Below, piece by piece: positions 8,689 through 18,154 of a DNA stretch of 48,379 nt. The position numbers and the translations under genes were made by a program. The notes under the pieces were generated by a model, which saw only the letters and a program-made list of their open reading frames with translations, was not told the origin of the DNA and ran no database searches. The stretch's first letter is position 1. Each line of letters starts with the position of its first letter. Source of the stretch: Candidatus Neomarinimicrobiota bacterium (lineage in GTDB: Bacteria > Fidelibacterota > Fidelibacteria > Fidelibacterales > Fidelibacteraceae); NCBI GenBank assembly GCA_021157965.1, contig JAGGVO010000039.1, forward strand, positions 1 through 48,379. Direction: 5' to 3'.

Positions 8689-8937
8689 TTAAAAATCATC
8701 CCCCATCAGGATTTTCAATCGAGCCAGGACTTCATCTTTCACCGTTTCAGGGAGTTCATCAGCAATCAATCCGTAATGTTCATTGATTTGAAAACGGACT
8801 CCGGCATAGAGATTATTTCCTGTCCCGGCGATATAGGACCAGCGCCTGCCGAAAATCTCACAAACCGCGAGGGAGATGCCATAGGTTTCATGTATCTCCC
8901 GGCATATTTCATTCAGTTTTTTTTCAGATATAGACAT
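8689..8937 (-). CDS. Small protein overlapping the 3' end of hydG
   Basis: I do not recognise this 82-residue protein. It starts MSISEKKLNEICREIHE and looks like a compact alpha/beta protein with a central strand region (RRWSYIAGTGNNLYAGVRF) and a C-terminal helix; no signal peptide, membrane helix or cysteine pair is visible. The ATG at 8937 lies 14 bases inside the end of hydG (stop 8924-8926) and has GGAG just upstream, so its translation is probably coupled to hydG. Longer versions starting further inside hydG are possible but less likely. The overlap suggests a role linked to hydrogenase maturation or its operon (inference only). Confidence 0.65.
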   Translation of the reverse strand: MSISEKKLNEICREIHETYGISLAVCEIFGRRWSYIAGTGNNLYAGVRFQINEHYGLIADELPETVKDEVLARLKILMGDDF

Positions 8938-10444
8938 CCCGTTCTCCGGCCGAGATACGCTTGTAATAGTTTTCAAAATTCTCCAGGAGTTTTCCCTGTT
9001 TGAAAAAAGGAATTGTCCGGATTTCCGTCATCTCTTTTTCCAGGAGTTTTTCACCGACGGCTTTTGTTTCCGGTGATGCGTAATCTTCAAGATATTCTTT
9101 AAATGTGAGAACGGCATTCAACTTACAAAATTTCCCTTCGGTACAGCTTTTCAACAGGCCCATAATTTTGTCGCCGGTCCGTCCGCAGCGGTACCCTGCC
9201 GTACAGAAACTGGTTATCATACCCATTTCCGCCAATTCACGGACCACATCATCCAGGCGCCGGGTATCACCAAGCATAAACTGCTGAGCGTTTTTGTCCT
9301 GATCTCCCTTCTGCACATTTTTCAGAATTTTCAGGGCTTCCGTATAGCCGCCGATCCCGATTTTTGTAGAGGCATCGGTTTGGGTGCAACCTACTTTAAT
9401 CACCTCCCGGCGGAGTTCCGCCCGTTCACGGGCCGTGATGATAAGTCCTGTATAGGGGACGGAAAGCCGTAAAATCGTGACCAGTTTTTTGAAGGTGTCA
9501 TCATCCACCTTCCAGGGGGAATGGGTGGTCAGCCATGATCCGCTGGCCGGGGTCATACGGGGGAAACTGATGGTGTGGGGACCGATACCGAACTGTTGTT
9601 CCAGATCCATGGTATGATAAAGGAGTCCCATGACTTCAAAACGCCAGTCGTACAGTCCAAACAGCGCCCCGGCGGCCACATCGTCAATTCCGGAATCCAT
9701 GGCCCTGTGCAGGGCATACAAACGCCAGCGGTAATTTGCCTTTAAACCTTTCGGATGAACCTGTGCATAGGTTTTTTTATGATATGTCTCCTGAAATACC
9801 TGATATGTGCCAATCCCCGCTTCCCATAGTTTTTTCAAATTCCCGATGCTCATGGGGGCGGCATTGACATTCACACGGCGGATTTCACCGTAACCGCTCC
9901 GGGCCGGGACTTTCACTTTATAGATATTTTTAATGGCATCGGCCATATAATCTGCGTCAGACAGGGGATGTTCGCCAAACACAACAATCATCCGTTTGTG
10001 TCCCTCAGAAACCACAGCCCGTGTTTCATCCCGGACCTCATCCATGTTCAGAATACGGCGCTTTTCCCGGGTATTATCCGTCCTGAAACCGCAATACACA
10101 CAACTGTTCACACACAAATTGCTGCAGTAAAGAGGGGCAAAAAAGACAATCCGGTTATCATAAACCTTCCGCTTAACTTCCAGTCCGGTGGCATACATCT
10201 CTTCCAACAAACCGGGATCTTTTACATGAATGAGCGCTGCCGTTTCTTCGGGCTCCAGACGTTCAACAGCCAGTGATTTCTGCAGGATTTCCCGGATTTT
10301 TGCCGGATCAGGATTACTACCCTCTTCCAGCTTTTTCAGAATTTTCCCTTCGTCAATGAAATCTTTCCCATTGATCAGGTATTTGTCAATTTCTTCCTGT
10401 CTGATAACCTGATCCATCCAGGCAGCAGTAGATTGTACGGCCAT
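8924..10444 (-). CDS. hydG: [FeFe]-hydrogenase maturase HydG, radical SAM tyrosine lyase, with a variant C-terminal cluster motif
   Basis: HydG cleaves tyrosine by radical SAM chemistry to give the CO and cyanide ligands of the hydrogenase H-cluster. The 506-residue protein has the radical SAM triad CVNSCVYC (Cys111, Cys115, Cys118) and the HydG-type C-terminal region with GRTGD and KLNAVLTFKEYLEDY. Known HydG proteins carry CX2CX22C for an auxiliary iron-sulfur cluster. Here the first and third cysteines keep their exact spacing (Cys414 and Cys440), but the middle position is Gly417; a cysteine lies three residues later (Cys420). The ATG at 10444 has AGGAG five bases upstream and follows the TM1266-type gene by eight bases. 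HydE, HydF and a hydrogenase are not in this window. A HydG-like paralogue with another role cannot be excluded. Confidence 0.88.
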   Translation of the reverse strand: MAVQSTAAWMDQVIRQEEIDKYLINGKDFIDEGKILKKLEEGSNPDPAKIREILQKSLAVERLEPEETAALIHVKDPGLLEEMYATGLEVKRKVYDNRIVFFAPLYCSNLCVNSCVYCGFRTDNTREKRRILNMDEVRDETRAVVSEGHKRMIVVFGEHPLSDADYMADAIKNIYKVKVPARSGYGEIRRVNVNAAPMSIGNLKKLWEAGIGTYQVFQETYHKKTYAQVHPKGLKANYRWRLYALHRAMDSGIDDVAAGALFGLYDWRFEVMGLLYHTMDLEQQFGIGPHTISFPRMTPASGSWLTTHSPWKVDDDTFKKLVTILRLSVPYTGLIITARERAELRREVIKVGCTQTDASTKIGIGGYTEALKILKNVQKGDQDKNAQQFMLGDTRRLDDVVRELAEMGMITSFCTAGYRCGRTGDKIMGLLKSCTEGKFCKLNAVLTFKEYLEDYASPETKAVGEKLLEKEMTEIRTIPFFKQGKLLENFENYYKRISAGERDVYI

Positions 10445-10452
10445 ATCAACTC

Positions 10453-10707
10453 CTATAATTTTAAAGTGGATACTTTAACATTGATGGATTCCAACTGTCC
10501 CAAACGCCCGGACAAGGCACCAACCTCATCGCCTGTCATCTTTAAAATCAGAAAAATAATGGCGGCGTTTTCGTTTTCAATAGGATATCCTACCCGGAGA
10601 AGGATGGCATCGGCAAAATCATGCAATAATTCACCAACCTTCCGGTATACCCTGTCCCTGTCATAAACCGTGATACTTAATGTGTGGTATCGCTGTTGTG
10701 TATCCAT
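10453..10707 (-). CDS. TM1266-type iron-only hydrogenase system putative regulator
   Basis: The 84-residue protein (MDTQQRYHTLSITVYDRD to VKVSTLKL) matches the small ACT-like family named after Thermotoga TM1266, which sits beside hydrogenase maturation genes. Visible family traits are the N-terminal strand, the helix with LLHDFADAILLRVGYP, and the strand ENENAAIIFLILKMT. Members resemble the nickel-responsive C-terminal domain of NikR and are thought to regulate, though the mechanism is unproven. I place the start at ATG 10707 with GGGAG upstream; an extension to 10818 is open but adds an unlike segment. It lies eight bases before hydG, supporting a shared function. Confidence 0.8.
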   Translation of the reverse strand: MDTQQRYHTLSITVYDRDRVYRKVGELLHDFADAILLRVGYPIENENAAIIFLILKMTGDEVGALSGRLGQLESINVKVSTLKL

Positions 10708-10872
10708 TTGCGGCTCCCGTCGTTTGTCCATCAGAAGACGAGATACCGCACCCTGCAGCACGACAGTCCCGATCCCCTGACGGCAGATGAACTCCCCCAT
10801 CTCAGGATGGCGGTTCAATATAAATAAAGACTCAGATAAAAGTCAACAGAATATCGTGAAATTTTTCTTTAT

Positions 10873-13800
10873 TTAATCTGTGTCCTCTTTCCTGCACAGA
10901 TAGGCAAATTCACAATGGGTACATGCTTTGGAAAAACGGTCCCGGGTTGTGTGTGGAAATGTCCCGCTTTTTAAATGTTCAACAGCCTCTTTAAACCAGC
11001 CGGTGATTTTTTCAGTCCATTCGTCGGTTTCGATATTGAGGGGATTTGAAGCCGGAACGAATAATCCCTTTTTTCCCGTATCCCCGATTTCTTTGGACAT
11101 GTTGTATGCCTGATGGTTTTTGGGGATACTCTCGTAGACAAAAACAGTCCGGTATCCGGGAAATGCTTCTTTCACTTTCAGATAATAGACCAGCGGTTGA
11201 ATATTGAAACCGGCGGTAACATTATTTACCGAATAGGATGAACCGGTTTTATAATCTGAGATCAGGATTTGCTTTTTTTTATGATCCACAAAGACTTTAT
11301 CAATCTTCCCTTTGAGTTCCAATTCTGCAAATTCCTTATGTTTCAAAAGAGGCCAGCACATACCATCAGATTTGGATTTTTCATCATCAAATTTTTGTTC
11401 AAAAAAGCTGTCAAGATCATCAAAAGCACGGAGAATTTCCAGATTCTTCCGGACAAGATCGGCCATTTTTCCTTTCGGGGGATTTTCATCAAGACCCCGA
11501 ATCAGAAAGCGAAAGCGTTGTTTGGCCCAGATATCCGTTTCCGTGTTATGATCCCGCTTTTTCAGTTCCTCATTCACCACCTGTTTCATGAGAGAGAGGG
11601 CTTTTGGTTCCGGGAGTGTAAATCCCCCTTCCTCACCGAAACGATGGAGGATAGCGTGAACAAATCCGCCCACTTCCATATTTTCCTTCCCCTGTTTATC
11701 GGCATCGGTTTGCCGGAGTTTGAGGATTGCACTGAACCAGTACCGCATGGGACACACAATTAAATGTTCCACCTGAGTGGCCGATGTCCTGTAGGGTAAA
11801 TCAACCGGCCTTGCCAATCCGTGATAGGGTCCCGGCAATGCGTTCGAAGCCTTATCCGGGGAAGTTTGCCTTTTCATCCATTCATTATGTCGACGGATGG
11901 CAGGCAGTTCCGGAGAGGGGTGAATCACGGCTGAGAAAAAATTGCGGTAAAATGAGCGCCGGCCGGGATACACACTGATATCTGCCGGAGGCGGAACCTG
12001 TTCAAAGGCTTCCAGCAGTGCGGAAGGTTCCGTTGTCGCACTGTTGGATAGTGTTTTCGAAGCCAGAAAGCGGACCTGTTTCAGTCGACACCAATGACTG
12101 AGCATGCGCCTGTTCAGATACCAGGGATTGTAAGGTGCTTCACTGAAAAAGGGATTGCGAAGCATCCGAACCGGAAAATCGGTCTGATTCAATCCCAACA
12201 ACCACAGACAATCAGGTTCCAGATTCATGGTATCCAAAAAACCGGTGACGGGAATACCCTGTGTCCAATCCCTTCGGGGGATTTCCTCACGGTTGATCCA
12301 TTCCCTGAGGAGTATCAGTCCCTCCTGTTTCATCTCCCTATCATCCACACCCACCAACTGCAGCGATGGAATGGTTTTTCGGATCAGGCGGGCCAATGTA
12401 TCCCTGACCTTTTGATTAAAAACCCCTTCCCGGCCGGAAGATGCATTGCCCGGTATCTCATCCAACGTATGTTTCAGGTAATCGAGACAGCGGGAGATAC
12501 TCTTCAAAGATGCCATATCCTCCAGGAGGCGATTCACATACCGGTCATAGATTCCACGGAAAAACTCATGCCTTTGATTCCCCTTTCTCTCCAGAAACAG
12601 TTTGATGGCATCCGGTGATTCCAGGGCATTCTGCCGGAGATACACATCCAGATCGTAGAGGTATGGGGGAGCCTGGACTATCGGATCCAGAAGGACACCG
12701 GCGATTATAATCCACTCTGCCTGGTGGATATTCTCCATCAGTGTCATCAGATTCAGGAAGAAGTTCCCCAAAGGTGTTTGTTTCAGGGGTATCCGTGTGG
12801 AAAAGGAGACGGGAATGCCATATTCACCGGCAATCCGCCGAATCAGGGGTTCATATTCGGACGGATTGGAAACAGCAATGTGGCAGGATTGAAGATTGAC
12901 AGGTTCACGGGCGACGATTTCCCGGAAAACCAACCGGACTTCATCTTCTGACCGGTTACACACCACAACTTTATGACCCCTGCCATCGAGTTCACCCAGC
13001 TTTTTCCATGCATGGATATCGGGGATATCCCGGGAACCGGGCATTCTGAACCGGCGGGCATCCCGGGCAATCGTTTCCATCAGACTATGACGTAAAGGGG
13101 ATGGCTGATACCATCCTGTAAGGTAAACATCCATTCCTTTGAAAGGATGCTTCTCTTTTAAATAATTCAGAATATCTCCGTCCGTTGTCAAATCTCGTTC
13201 ACGGATTGCCTGAAAAGCCGATTGAATCAGGGATTCGCTTACCGCATCCCCTGTCAGTCCGTAAAGTTCCGCCTGACTCAGGGCTTCTGACAGTTTCCGG
13301 GCAGTACCGGGCATTGGGGATATTTCCTGCTGTTCTTTCAGGATATGACGGCATAGAAGCATCCTCACACCCGGATCAAGTCCTTTACCGGGGACATTCC
13401 GAACGCGCTGTAGATCCTGCCAGGAAAGAATACGGATTTCAGGTGAAGCCTTTTTCCGCCAGACAAGATTTTTCCGGATTTCTTCCGCCTCTGTCTTAGT
13501 TGAACACAGGACCAGCGTGGGGTGTCCATCCAGGAATTCCACCAAATCATCCATGATGGCTGCATCGGCTTTCCCCTTTTCGGGTGCCGGAACGACGGGA
13601 CTTCCATCAGGTGAGAGACGATTTAATACACCGGGATCCCGCCTGACAGTTTCCACATGGTTTTGTGACACAAACCATATCAAGCCTTTTGGGGTGATGC
13701 CAAATGCCTGAAACAGCATCTCCTGATAAAGATTCATTTGTACTCTGTATTGTGAAAGTCCATTCAGATCACGGTCTGTTTTGTAATCCAAAATTGTCCA

Positions 13801-16800
13801 GGACTCTCCGGTCCGGTAGAGCAGATCCACCACACCCCGGAGGAGAAACCGTTCTTTTTCCGTTTCATAAACAGCAGAAACGGGCAATTCAAAAAAAGCA
13901 TCTCCTGGCTGAAGCCGGTTGATTTCCTGAAAGAGGGGATTGGATATCAGCCTGGACAAATCTTTATTCAGCCGCTGTAAAGCCTCCGGGGAGGAGAGTG
14001 AAGAAAAATCGGTAATATTGTCTTTCAGCCATTTTTCAGCCGAATCGGGAGCATTCCACCACTGTTCTTCCATGACTTTGTGGAAAAATACTCCGTACTG
14101 ACGATTCATCTCCGAATCTCCCCTTTGTCCTTCCCTCCTGTTATCGCCAACAGTCATCTGTTCCATGATATCATGAGGAGTTACTATGCAGAGGGGTTTC
14201 CAGCGCCTTTTGACAGCCGGAGGTAAAACCCAGGCTTTTTCGACGGTTTTTGCAGCAGGAAGACATGTCAGGGCATCATCCCAGGTGCGATTCAAGAGAC
14301 TCATGCCACTTATAGGATCATCCGTATTTCTCCAGTCCGGACCGGCAGGATTTGAGGGATTATCCACCAGCAAACCCCGGGCGATATAGCGTTGCCAGGG
14401 TGTATTTTGAGACGGTTTACGGTTTGAGTCGGTAAATTCGGCCAGAAAGGCCACATGGAACATAGCCCGGGTGACCGCCACATAAAAAACACGGAGTTCT
14501 TCTGCTTCTTCCCGGGCTTTTTGTCCGTTGTGGATAGAACGAAAAACCCCGGAACGGAGATTTTCATCACCCTCGTCTAAAATATTAATGGCAACATCCG
14601 TATCATCTTGCCTGGCAGCATGTGTAACATGAATTTTATCGCTTTTCTCTTTCCGATTCATATCCCCAAGAATAACCATGGGGAATTCCAGTCCCTTTGC
14701 CTTGTGAATGGTCATAAGGCAAACACGGGCTTCTCCTTCAGGACCTGCCTCCTCCCGACTGCTTTTACGGTCTCTCTGGGATATAAACCAGGCCAGGGAT
14801 TCCCGCAGAGACATCCCGTTGAGCATCATGCCCCGCAAAAGATGGATGGTCAAATCCAGATTGGCCAGGTAACGTTCTCCTTCCTCATCGCTAAGACAGG
14901 CCAGTTCCCGTTCCTGTTCCGCCAGGATATCCTCCATCAAATCCGGCAGAAAAAGGGTTCTGCTGCGATTCAGCCAGTCCTGCAAAACATCTTTTATAGT
15001 TTGAAGAGATGCATTTCGCTGAATAAAAGACCAGATTGATTCGTGCTCATTCCTGTCCCGGAAAGCATCCACCTGTTCATCGGTGAGCATAAGCCAGGGA
15101 CTCCGTCCGAGGGCTGTTAAAGCCAAATCATCATGGGGATTGGCGAAAAAAGCCAGAAGATAGCAAAAATCAAAGATTTCCTGACGTTGAAAAAAACCGT
15201 TTCCGGCCACAATTTCCAGGGGGATATTGAAACGTTTAAAAATGGCCGCAAAAGCTCCAACGCGGGTAAAGGAGCGGAGAAGGATACCAAGCACCGGACC
15301 CTTCGTGTGGATATTTGTCTCCTTAAGCTTCTCTTCCATTTTTTCATCATCCCACCATGTCAGCATCTCCCGGGCTGTGAGGGCTGCATTAACGGCACAG
15401 GCCCTTTCCATATCATTTGACGGAACCTGTGTAATCGTGCGGACCAATACGGGAAATTTGGGGACCTGATCCACTTCAGGAGGAAAGATACCGGCAGGCC
15501 GGGTAGGTGTAAACACCGCCTGCCATGGGGATTCTTCATCAGGAAAAAGCTTTGGGAAAAGAGTATTCACCACTTTATCAATAAAACGCCCTGTGGACCG
15601 GTAATTGTTACTGAGTATAATTTCGGCCGGTTCTACAGAGGCTTTTGCCAGGTCATCCTTCGCTTGTTTCATCACGGTAACATCGGCCTGCTGGAAACCA
15701 TAAATGGACTGTTTTTTATCCCCCACAATAAAGAGTCCGGAAGGACGCAGGGTTCCCTCTTCATCGGAGGCAATCATCCGGATAATATCCCAGCGGGGAT
15801 CGTTGGTATCCTGGAACTCATCCACCATAATATGAACATACCGGCCGGACAGACTTTTCCGGATGCTTTCGTGTTTTTTAAGGAGGGCTTGTGTTTTGAG
15901 AATTACATCATCAAAGGTCAGATAACCCATGCGGGCCTGAAATCCATCCATGTGTTTCTGAAAGTCAACAAAGAGCTTGTACATGGCAATGAGAACCTGA
16001 AGACCCATCCGGTCCAGATTGTTCGGTGCTTCACACACCTGCGCCGCTTCCAACCTCAGGGAGACCGTTATTTCTTTCAGGCTGTTTTTAACATCATCGA
16101 GAACCTTCGGGCATTTCCAGTTCACTTTGTTGCCGTGATACCGGGACAAGAATTTGTCCTTTTTCTTCGTCATAAGCAGAGGCAACACAGATACACACAG
16201 TATTCTCCGGAGTTCGGTGTCGGATATACCGGATGGAATGGCATCGAGAGCACTTTGAAGATTACGTAGCAACCGGCGAGCCGCATCCGATTCATCATAG
16301 ACAGGACTATCCAATGCTTTAATCACCTGATGGAGTTCACGGAGGATATATTCTTCGTCAAAATCGGGAGTATAGGCCTGAACCCAGTCATGCCACATCT
16401 CTTCTTTCAGCTGTTCTGTCGGTTTGCTGCCCATCTTTTGCAGCCAATCCTGAAGGAAAAGGCGGTGGTTATAAAGATACTCCATAACCTGTTTCACCTG
16501 ATCCACTGTTATCACATCGAAGACAATCGAGAGATCGGAATCGGATTGGGAGGCTTTTTTTCGCAGGAAACGGTCCAGTTCCTTTTCAAAGAAAAGAGTA
16601 CTCAGAACCTCCTCTTCCACCTTAAAATCAGGATCCAGACCGGCGGTGAATGCGTAATCTTTCAGGACCTGCATACAAAAGCTGTCAATGGTGGAAATTG
16701 CGTGCCGGGAGAAGGCGCCTTCCAGCCAAAGTCTATACTCCGGGGTAGTCCGGCGCAAGTATTGACCCAGTTCGGGAAGGTTAGCATCTATGGACCTGCC

Positions 16801-17055
16801 TGCCAGGAGCATCTTCAGGTCCCTGAAGATTTTCACCGTCATTTCATTGGCTGCTTTCCGGGTAAAGGTGATGACCAGGATATTGGACGGATCGTAACGG
16901 GGCGCCCCGGGATTTTCGAGGACCTGGCGTGCAAAATCATCCAAAATGGCACAATAGCGCTTTGTGAGGGTATAAGTTTTACCTGTCCCTGCACTGGCCT
17001 CAATGAATAAATTCCTGTCCATAAACATTGCTTTTTGCAATTCACTTTGAATCAT
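10873..17055 (-). CDS. Single-chain AddA-AddB fusion: UvrD-type helicase with two PD-(D/E)XK nuclease domains
   Basis: The 2060-residue protein appears to join both subunits of the AddAB double-strand-break resection enzyme. Residues 1 to about 1150 look like AddA: Walker A EASAGTGKT (19-27), VITFTRKAANEM, VDEFQDT (near 410), GDKKQSIYGFQQ, NNYRST, TIHKAKGLEFP (near 780), FYVAVTRA, then a RecB-type nuclease with GVVDLLY and DYKTDRD (near 1088). From about residue 1167 (MDDLVEFLDGHPTLVLC) the rest looks like AddB: an inactive helicase-like region without Walker A, a second nuclease with KGKIDKV and DYKTG (near 1932), and four cysteines (near 1766, then CTHCEFAYLC at 2044-2053) placed as in the AddB iron-sulfur cluster. 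The ATG at 17055 lies 15 bases after the response regulator stop. Partner genes are normally separate. Confidence 0.88.
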   Translation of the reverse strand: MIQSELQKAMFMDRNLFIEASAGTGKTYTLTKRYCAILDDFARQVLENPGAPRYDPSNILVITFTRKAANEMTVKIFRDLKMLLAGRSIDANLPELGQYLRRTTPEYRLWLEGAFSRHAISTIDSFCMQVLKDYAFTAGLDPDFKVEEEVLSTLFFEKELDRFLRKKASQSDSDLSIVFDVITVDQVKQVMEYLYNHRLFLQDWLQKMGSKPTEQLKEEMWHDWVQAYTPDFDEEYILRELHQVIKALDSPVYDESDAARRLLRNLQSALDAIPSGISDTELRRILCVSVLPLLMTKKKDKFLSRYHGNKVNWKCPKVLDDVKNSLKEITVSLRLEAAQVCEAPNNLDRMGLQVLIAMYKLFVDFQKHMDGFQARMGYLTFDDVILKTQALLKKHESIRKSLSGRYVHIMVDEFQDTNDPRWDIIRMIASDEEGTLRPSGLFIVGDKKQSIYGFQQADVTVMKQAKDDLAKASVEPAEIILSNNYRSTGRFIDKVVNTLFPKLFPDEESPWQAVFTPTRPAGIFPPEVDQVPKFPVLVRTITQVPSNDMERACAVNAALTAREMLTWWDDEKMEEKLKETNIHTKGPVLGILLRSFTRVGAFAAIFKRFNIPLEIVAGNGFFQRQEIFDFCYLLAFFANPHDDLALTALGRSPWLMLTDEQVDAFRDRNEHESIWSFIQRNASLQTIKDVLQDWLNRSRTLFLPDLMEDILAEQERELACLSDEEGERYLANLDLTIHLLRGMMLNGMSLRESLAWFISQRDRKSSREEAGPEGEARVCLMTIHKAKGLEFPMVILGDMNRKEKSDKIHVTHAARQDDTDVAINILDEGDENLRSGVFRSIHNGQKAREEAEELRVFYVAVTRAMFHVAFLAEFTDSNRKPSQNTPWQRYIARGLLVDNPSNPAGPDWRNTDDPISGMSLLNRTWDDALTCLPAAKTVEKAWVLPPAVKRRWKPLCIVTPHDIMEQMTVGDNRREGQRGDSEMNRQYGVFFHKVMEEQWWNAPDSAEKWLKDNITDFSSLSSPEALQRLNKDLSRLISNPLFQEINRLQPGDAFFELPVSAVYETEKERFLLRGVVDLLYRTGESWTILDYKTDRDLNGLSQYRVQMNLYQEMLFQAFGITPKGLIWFVSQNHVETVRRDPGVLNRLSPDGSPVVPAPEKGKADAAIMDDLVEFLDGHPTLVLCSTKTEAEEIRKNLVWRKKASPEIRILSWQDLQRVRNVPGKGLDPGVRMLLCRHILKEQQEISPMPGTARKLSEALSQAELYGLTGDAVSESLIQSAFQAIRERDLTTDGDILNYLKEKHPFKGMDVYLTGWYQPSPLRHSLMETIARDARRFRMPGSRDIPDIHAWKKLGELDGRGHKVVVCNRSEDEVRLVFREIVAREPVNLQSCHIAVSNPSEYEPLIRRIAGEYGIPVSFSTRIPLKQTPLGNFFLNLMTLMENIHQAEWIIIAGVLLDPIVQAPPYLYDLDVYLRQNALESPDAIKLFLERKGNQRHEFFRGIYDRYVNRLLEDMASLKSISRCLDYLKHTLDEIPGNASSGREGVFNQKVRDTLARLIRKTIPSLQLVGVDDREMKQEGLILLREWINREEIPRRDWTQGIPVTGFLDTMNLEPDCLWLLGLNQTDFPVRMLRNPFFSEAPYNPWYLNRRMLSHWCRLKQVRFLASKTLSNSATTEPSALLEAFEQVPPPADISVYPGRRSFYRNFFSAVIHPSPELPAIRRHNEWMKRQTSPDKASNALPGPYHGLARPVDLPYRTSATQVEHLIVCPMRYWFSAILKLRQTDADKQGKENMEVGGFVHAILHRFGEEGGFTLPEPKALSLMKQVVNEELKKRDHNTETDIWAKQRFRFLIRGLDENPPKGKMADLVRKNLEILRAFDDLDSFFEQKFDDEKSKSDGMCWPLLKHKEFAELELKGKIDKVFVDHKKKQILISDYKTGSSYSVNNVTAGFNIQPLVYYLKVKEAFPGYRTVFVYESIPKNHQAYNMSKEIGDTGKKGLFVPASNPLNIETDEWTEKITGWFKEAVEHLKSGTFPHTTRDRFSKACTHCEFAYLCRKEDTD

Positions 17056-17070
17056 ATATCATCCTGAAGT

Positions 17071-18036
17071 TTAGAAATTGGCAAGAAACGTGGCCAGATT
17101 CACATATTTTCCAATGCCCAGTTTTTTCCGGAGACGGTACCGGGCAATTTCAACACTTTTTACAGAACGGAGAGTGAGATTGGAAATATCCTTTGTTGTG
17201 AAATTAAGCTTAATCAGTTCACACAGGCGGATTTCATTGGGGGTCAGATTGGGAAAATTTTTTAACAGGCGCTCATTGAAACCGTGGTAAATATCACTGA
17301 AGCGGATTTCGAACTCATCGAGGGTATGTTCTTCAAAATGGTTTTGCAGATCCCGGATTATCTTTACAATTTCCGGATTTATCACCTTTTTTTCCTTATC
17401 TCTCTTTTCCAGGAGAGATTTGGTAAGCTTTTTCAATAACTGGTCTTTTTGATACAGTTTCAGGGTTTTAGTCATGATTTGCTGATTTTTCAGCTTTAGT
17501 TCTTTATTCAGTGCGACCAATTCTTCATTTTGCCTGACCAGAGAGGATTCCACTGTTTTCCGCCGTTCAATTTCACGCTGCAGGTCATAGGTTTTTTCAT
17601 TTACCATTTCTTCCAGGCGTTTTTGATACCGGAGCAATTGCTTATCTGTCTCGATTTTACGAAAAGCCATATTCAGGGTAATCTGGAGTTGTTTCGGATC
17701 AAAGGGTTTGATGATATACCCCAGTGGAGCCGTACTTTTGGCCCGTTTCAGCTTTGTTTCGTCGGAATGTCCGGTAATATAGATAATAGGAATATGTATC
17801 CGCCGGTTGATTTCCCGGGCCAGTCCGATACCATCCATAGAACCGTTGAGAACGATATCCATGAGGATAAGATCGGGTGGCCCGGAGGAGAAACATGTCA
17901 GAGCCTCATCGGCATTTCCAAAGGGACCCACAACCTGGTAACCATATTGTTCGACCAGTTTTTTCAGTGTCATGCTGATTATTGCCGAATCTTCAACAAT
18001 ACCGATTTTAAAAGGTTCAACAGTTGTGGAAATCAT
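17071..18036 (-). CDS. Response regulator: REC domain, coiled coil and LuxR-like helix-turn-helix
   Basis: The 321-residue protein starts with a receiver domain: acidic pair Glu15-Asp16, phospho-acceptor Asp60 in LILMDIV, YITGHSD, and the conserved lysine in YIIKPFD. A long charged coiled coil follows (about residues 125-225, MVNEKTYDLQREIERR and repeats), probably for dimerisation. The C-terminus (about 255-321) has a LuxR/GerE-like helix-turn-helix, LTPNEIRLCELIKLNFTTKDI then SVEIARYRLRKKLGI. It should bind DNA when phosphorylated by an unseen histidine kinase. I prefer ATG 18036 over ATG 18075, which lacks a ribosome binding site. It is the first gene of the run leading into the AddAB fusion 15 bases downstream; whether it controls that gene is unknown. 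Confidence 0.88.
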   Translation of the reverse strand: MISTTVEPFKIGIVEDSAIISMTLKKLVEQYGYQVVGPFGNADEALTCFSSGPPDLILMDIVLNGSMDGIGLAREINRRIHIPIIYITGHSDETKLKRAKSTAPLGYIIKPFDPKQLQITLNMAFRKIETDKQLLRYQKRLEEMVNEKTYDLQREIERRKTVESSLVRQNEELVALNKELKLKNQQIMTKTLKLYQKDQLLKKLTKSLLEKRDKEKKVINPEIVKIIRDLQNHFEEHTLDEFEIRFSDIYHGFNERLLKNFPNLTPNEIRLCELIKLNFTTKDISNLTLRSVKSVEIARYRLRKKLGIGKYVNLATFLANF

Positions 18037-18102
18037 GATTAACCTGTGTTTACGTTTCGATGAAAACCTAAACATTTATAAAACTAAAGGGAAGAAAATT
18101 GT

Positions 18103-18133
18103 ATAAAAAAAAGCCCGCGATTACACGGGCTTT
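18103..18133 (-). terminator. Rho-independent terminator after bioY
   Basis: On the minus strand AAAGCCCG (18133-18126) pairs with CGGGCTTT (18117-18110), eight base pairs with an eight-base loop, followed by a run of T. It lies about 20 bases after the bioY stop and separates bioY from the response regulator operon. A-residues on the other side give some bidirectional potential. Confidence 0.85.
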
Positions 18134-18154
18134 CAGATTACTTAAGAAATCCCT

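Noticed and set aside
10708-10818. Longer N-terminus of the TM1266-type protein
   Set aside because: The extra 37 residues do not fit the family, and a ribosome binding site precedes ATG 10707.
15664-17010. Long plus-strand open frames of about 200-226 codons opposite the AddAB fusion
   Set aside because: Shadows of the minus-strand gene, with no recognisable domains and no ribosome binding sites.
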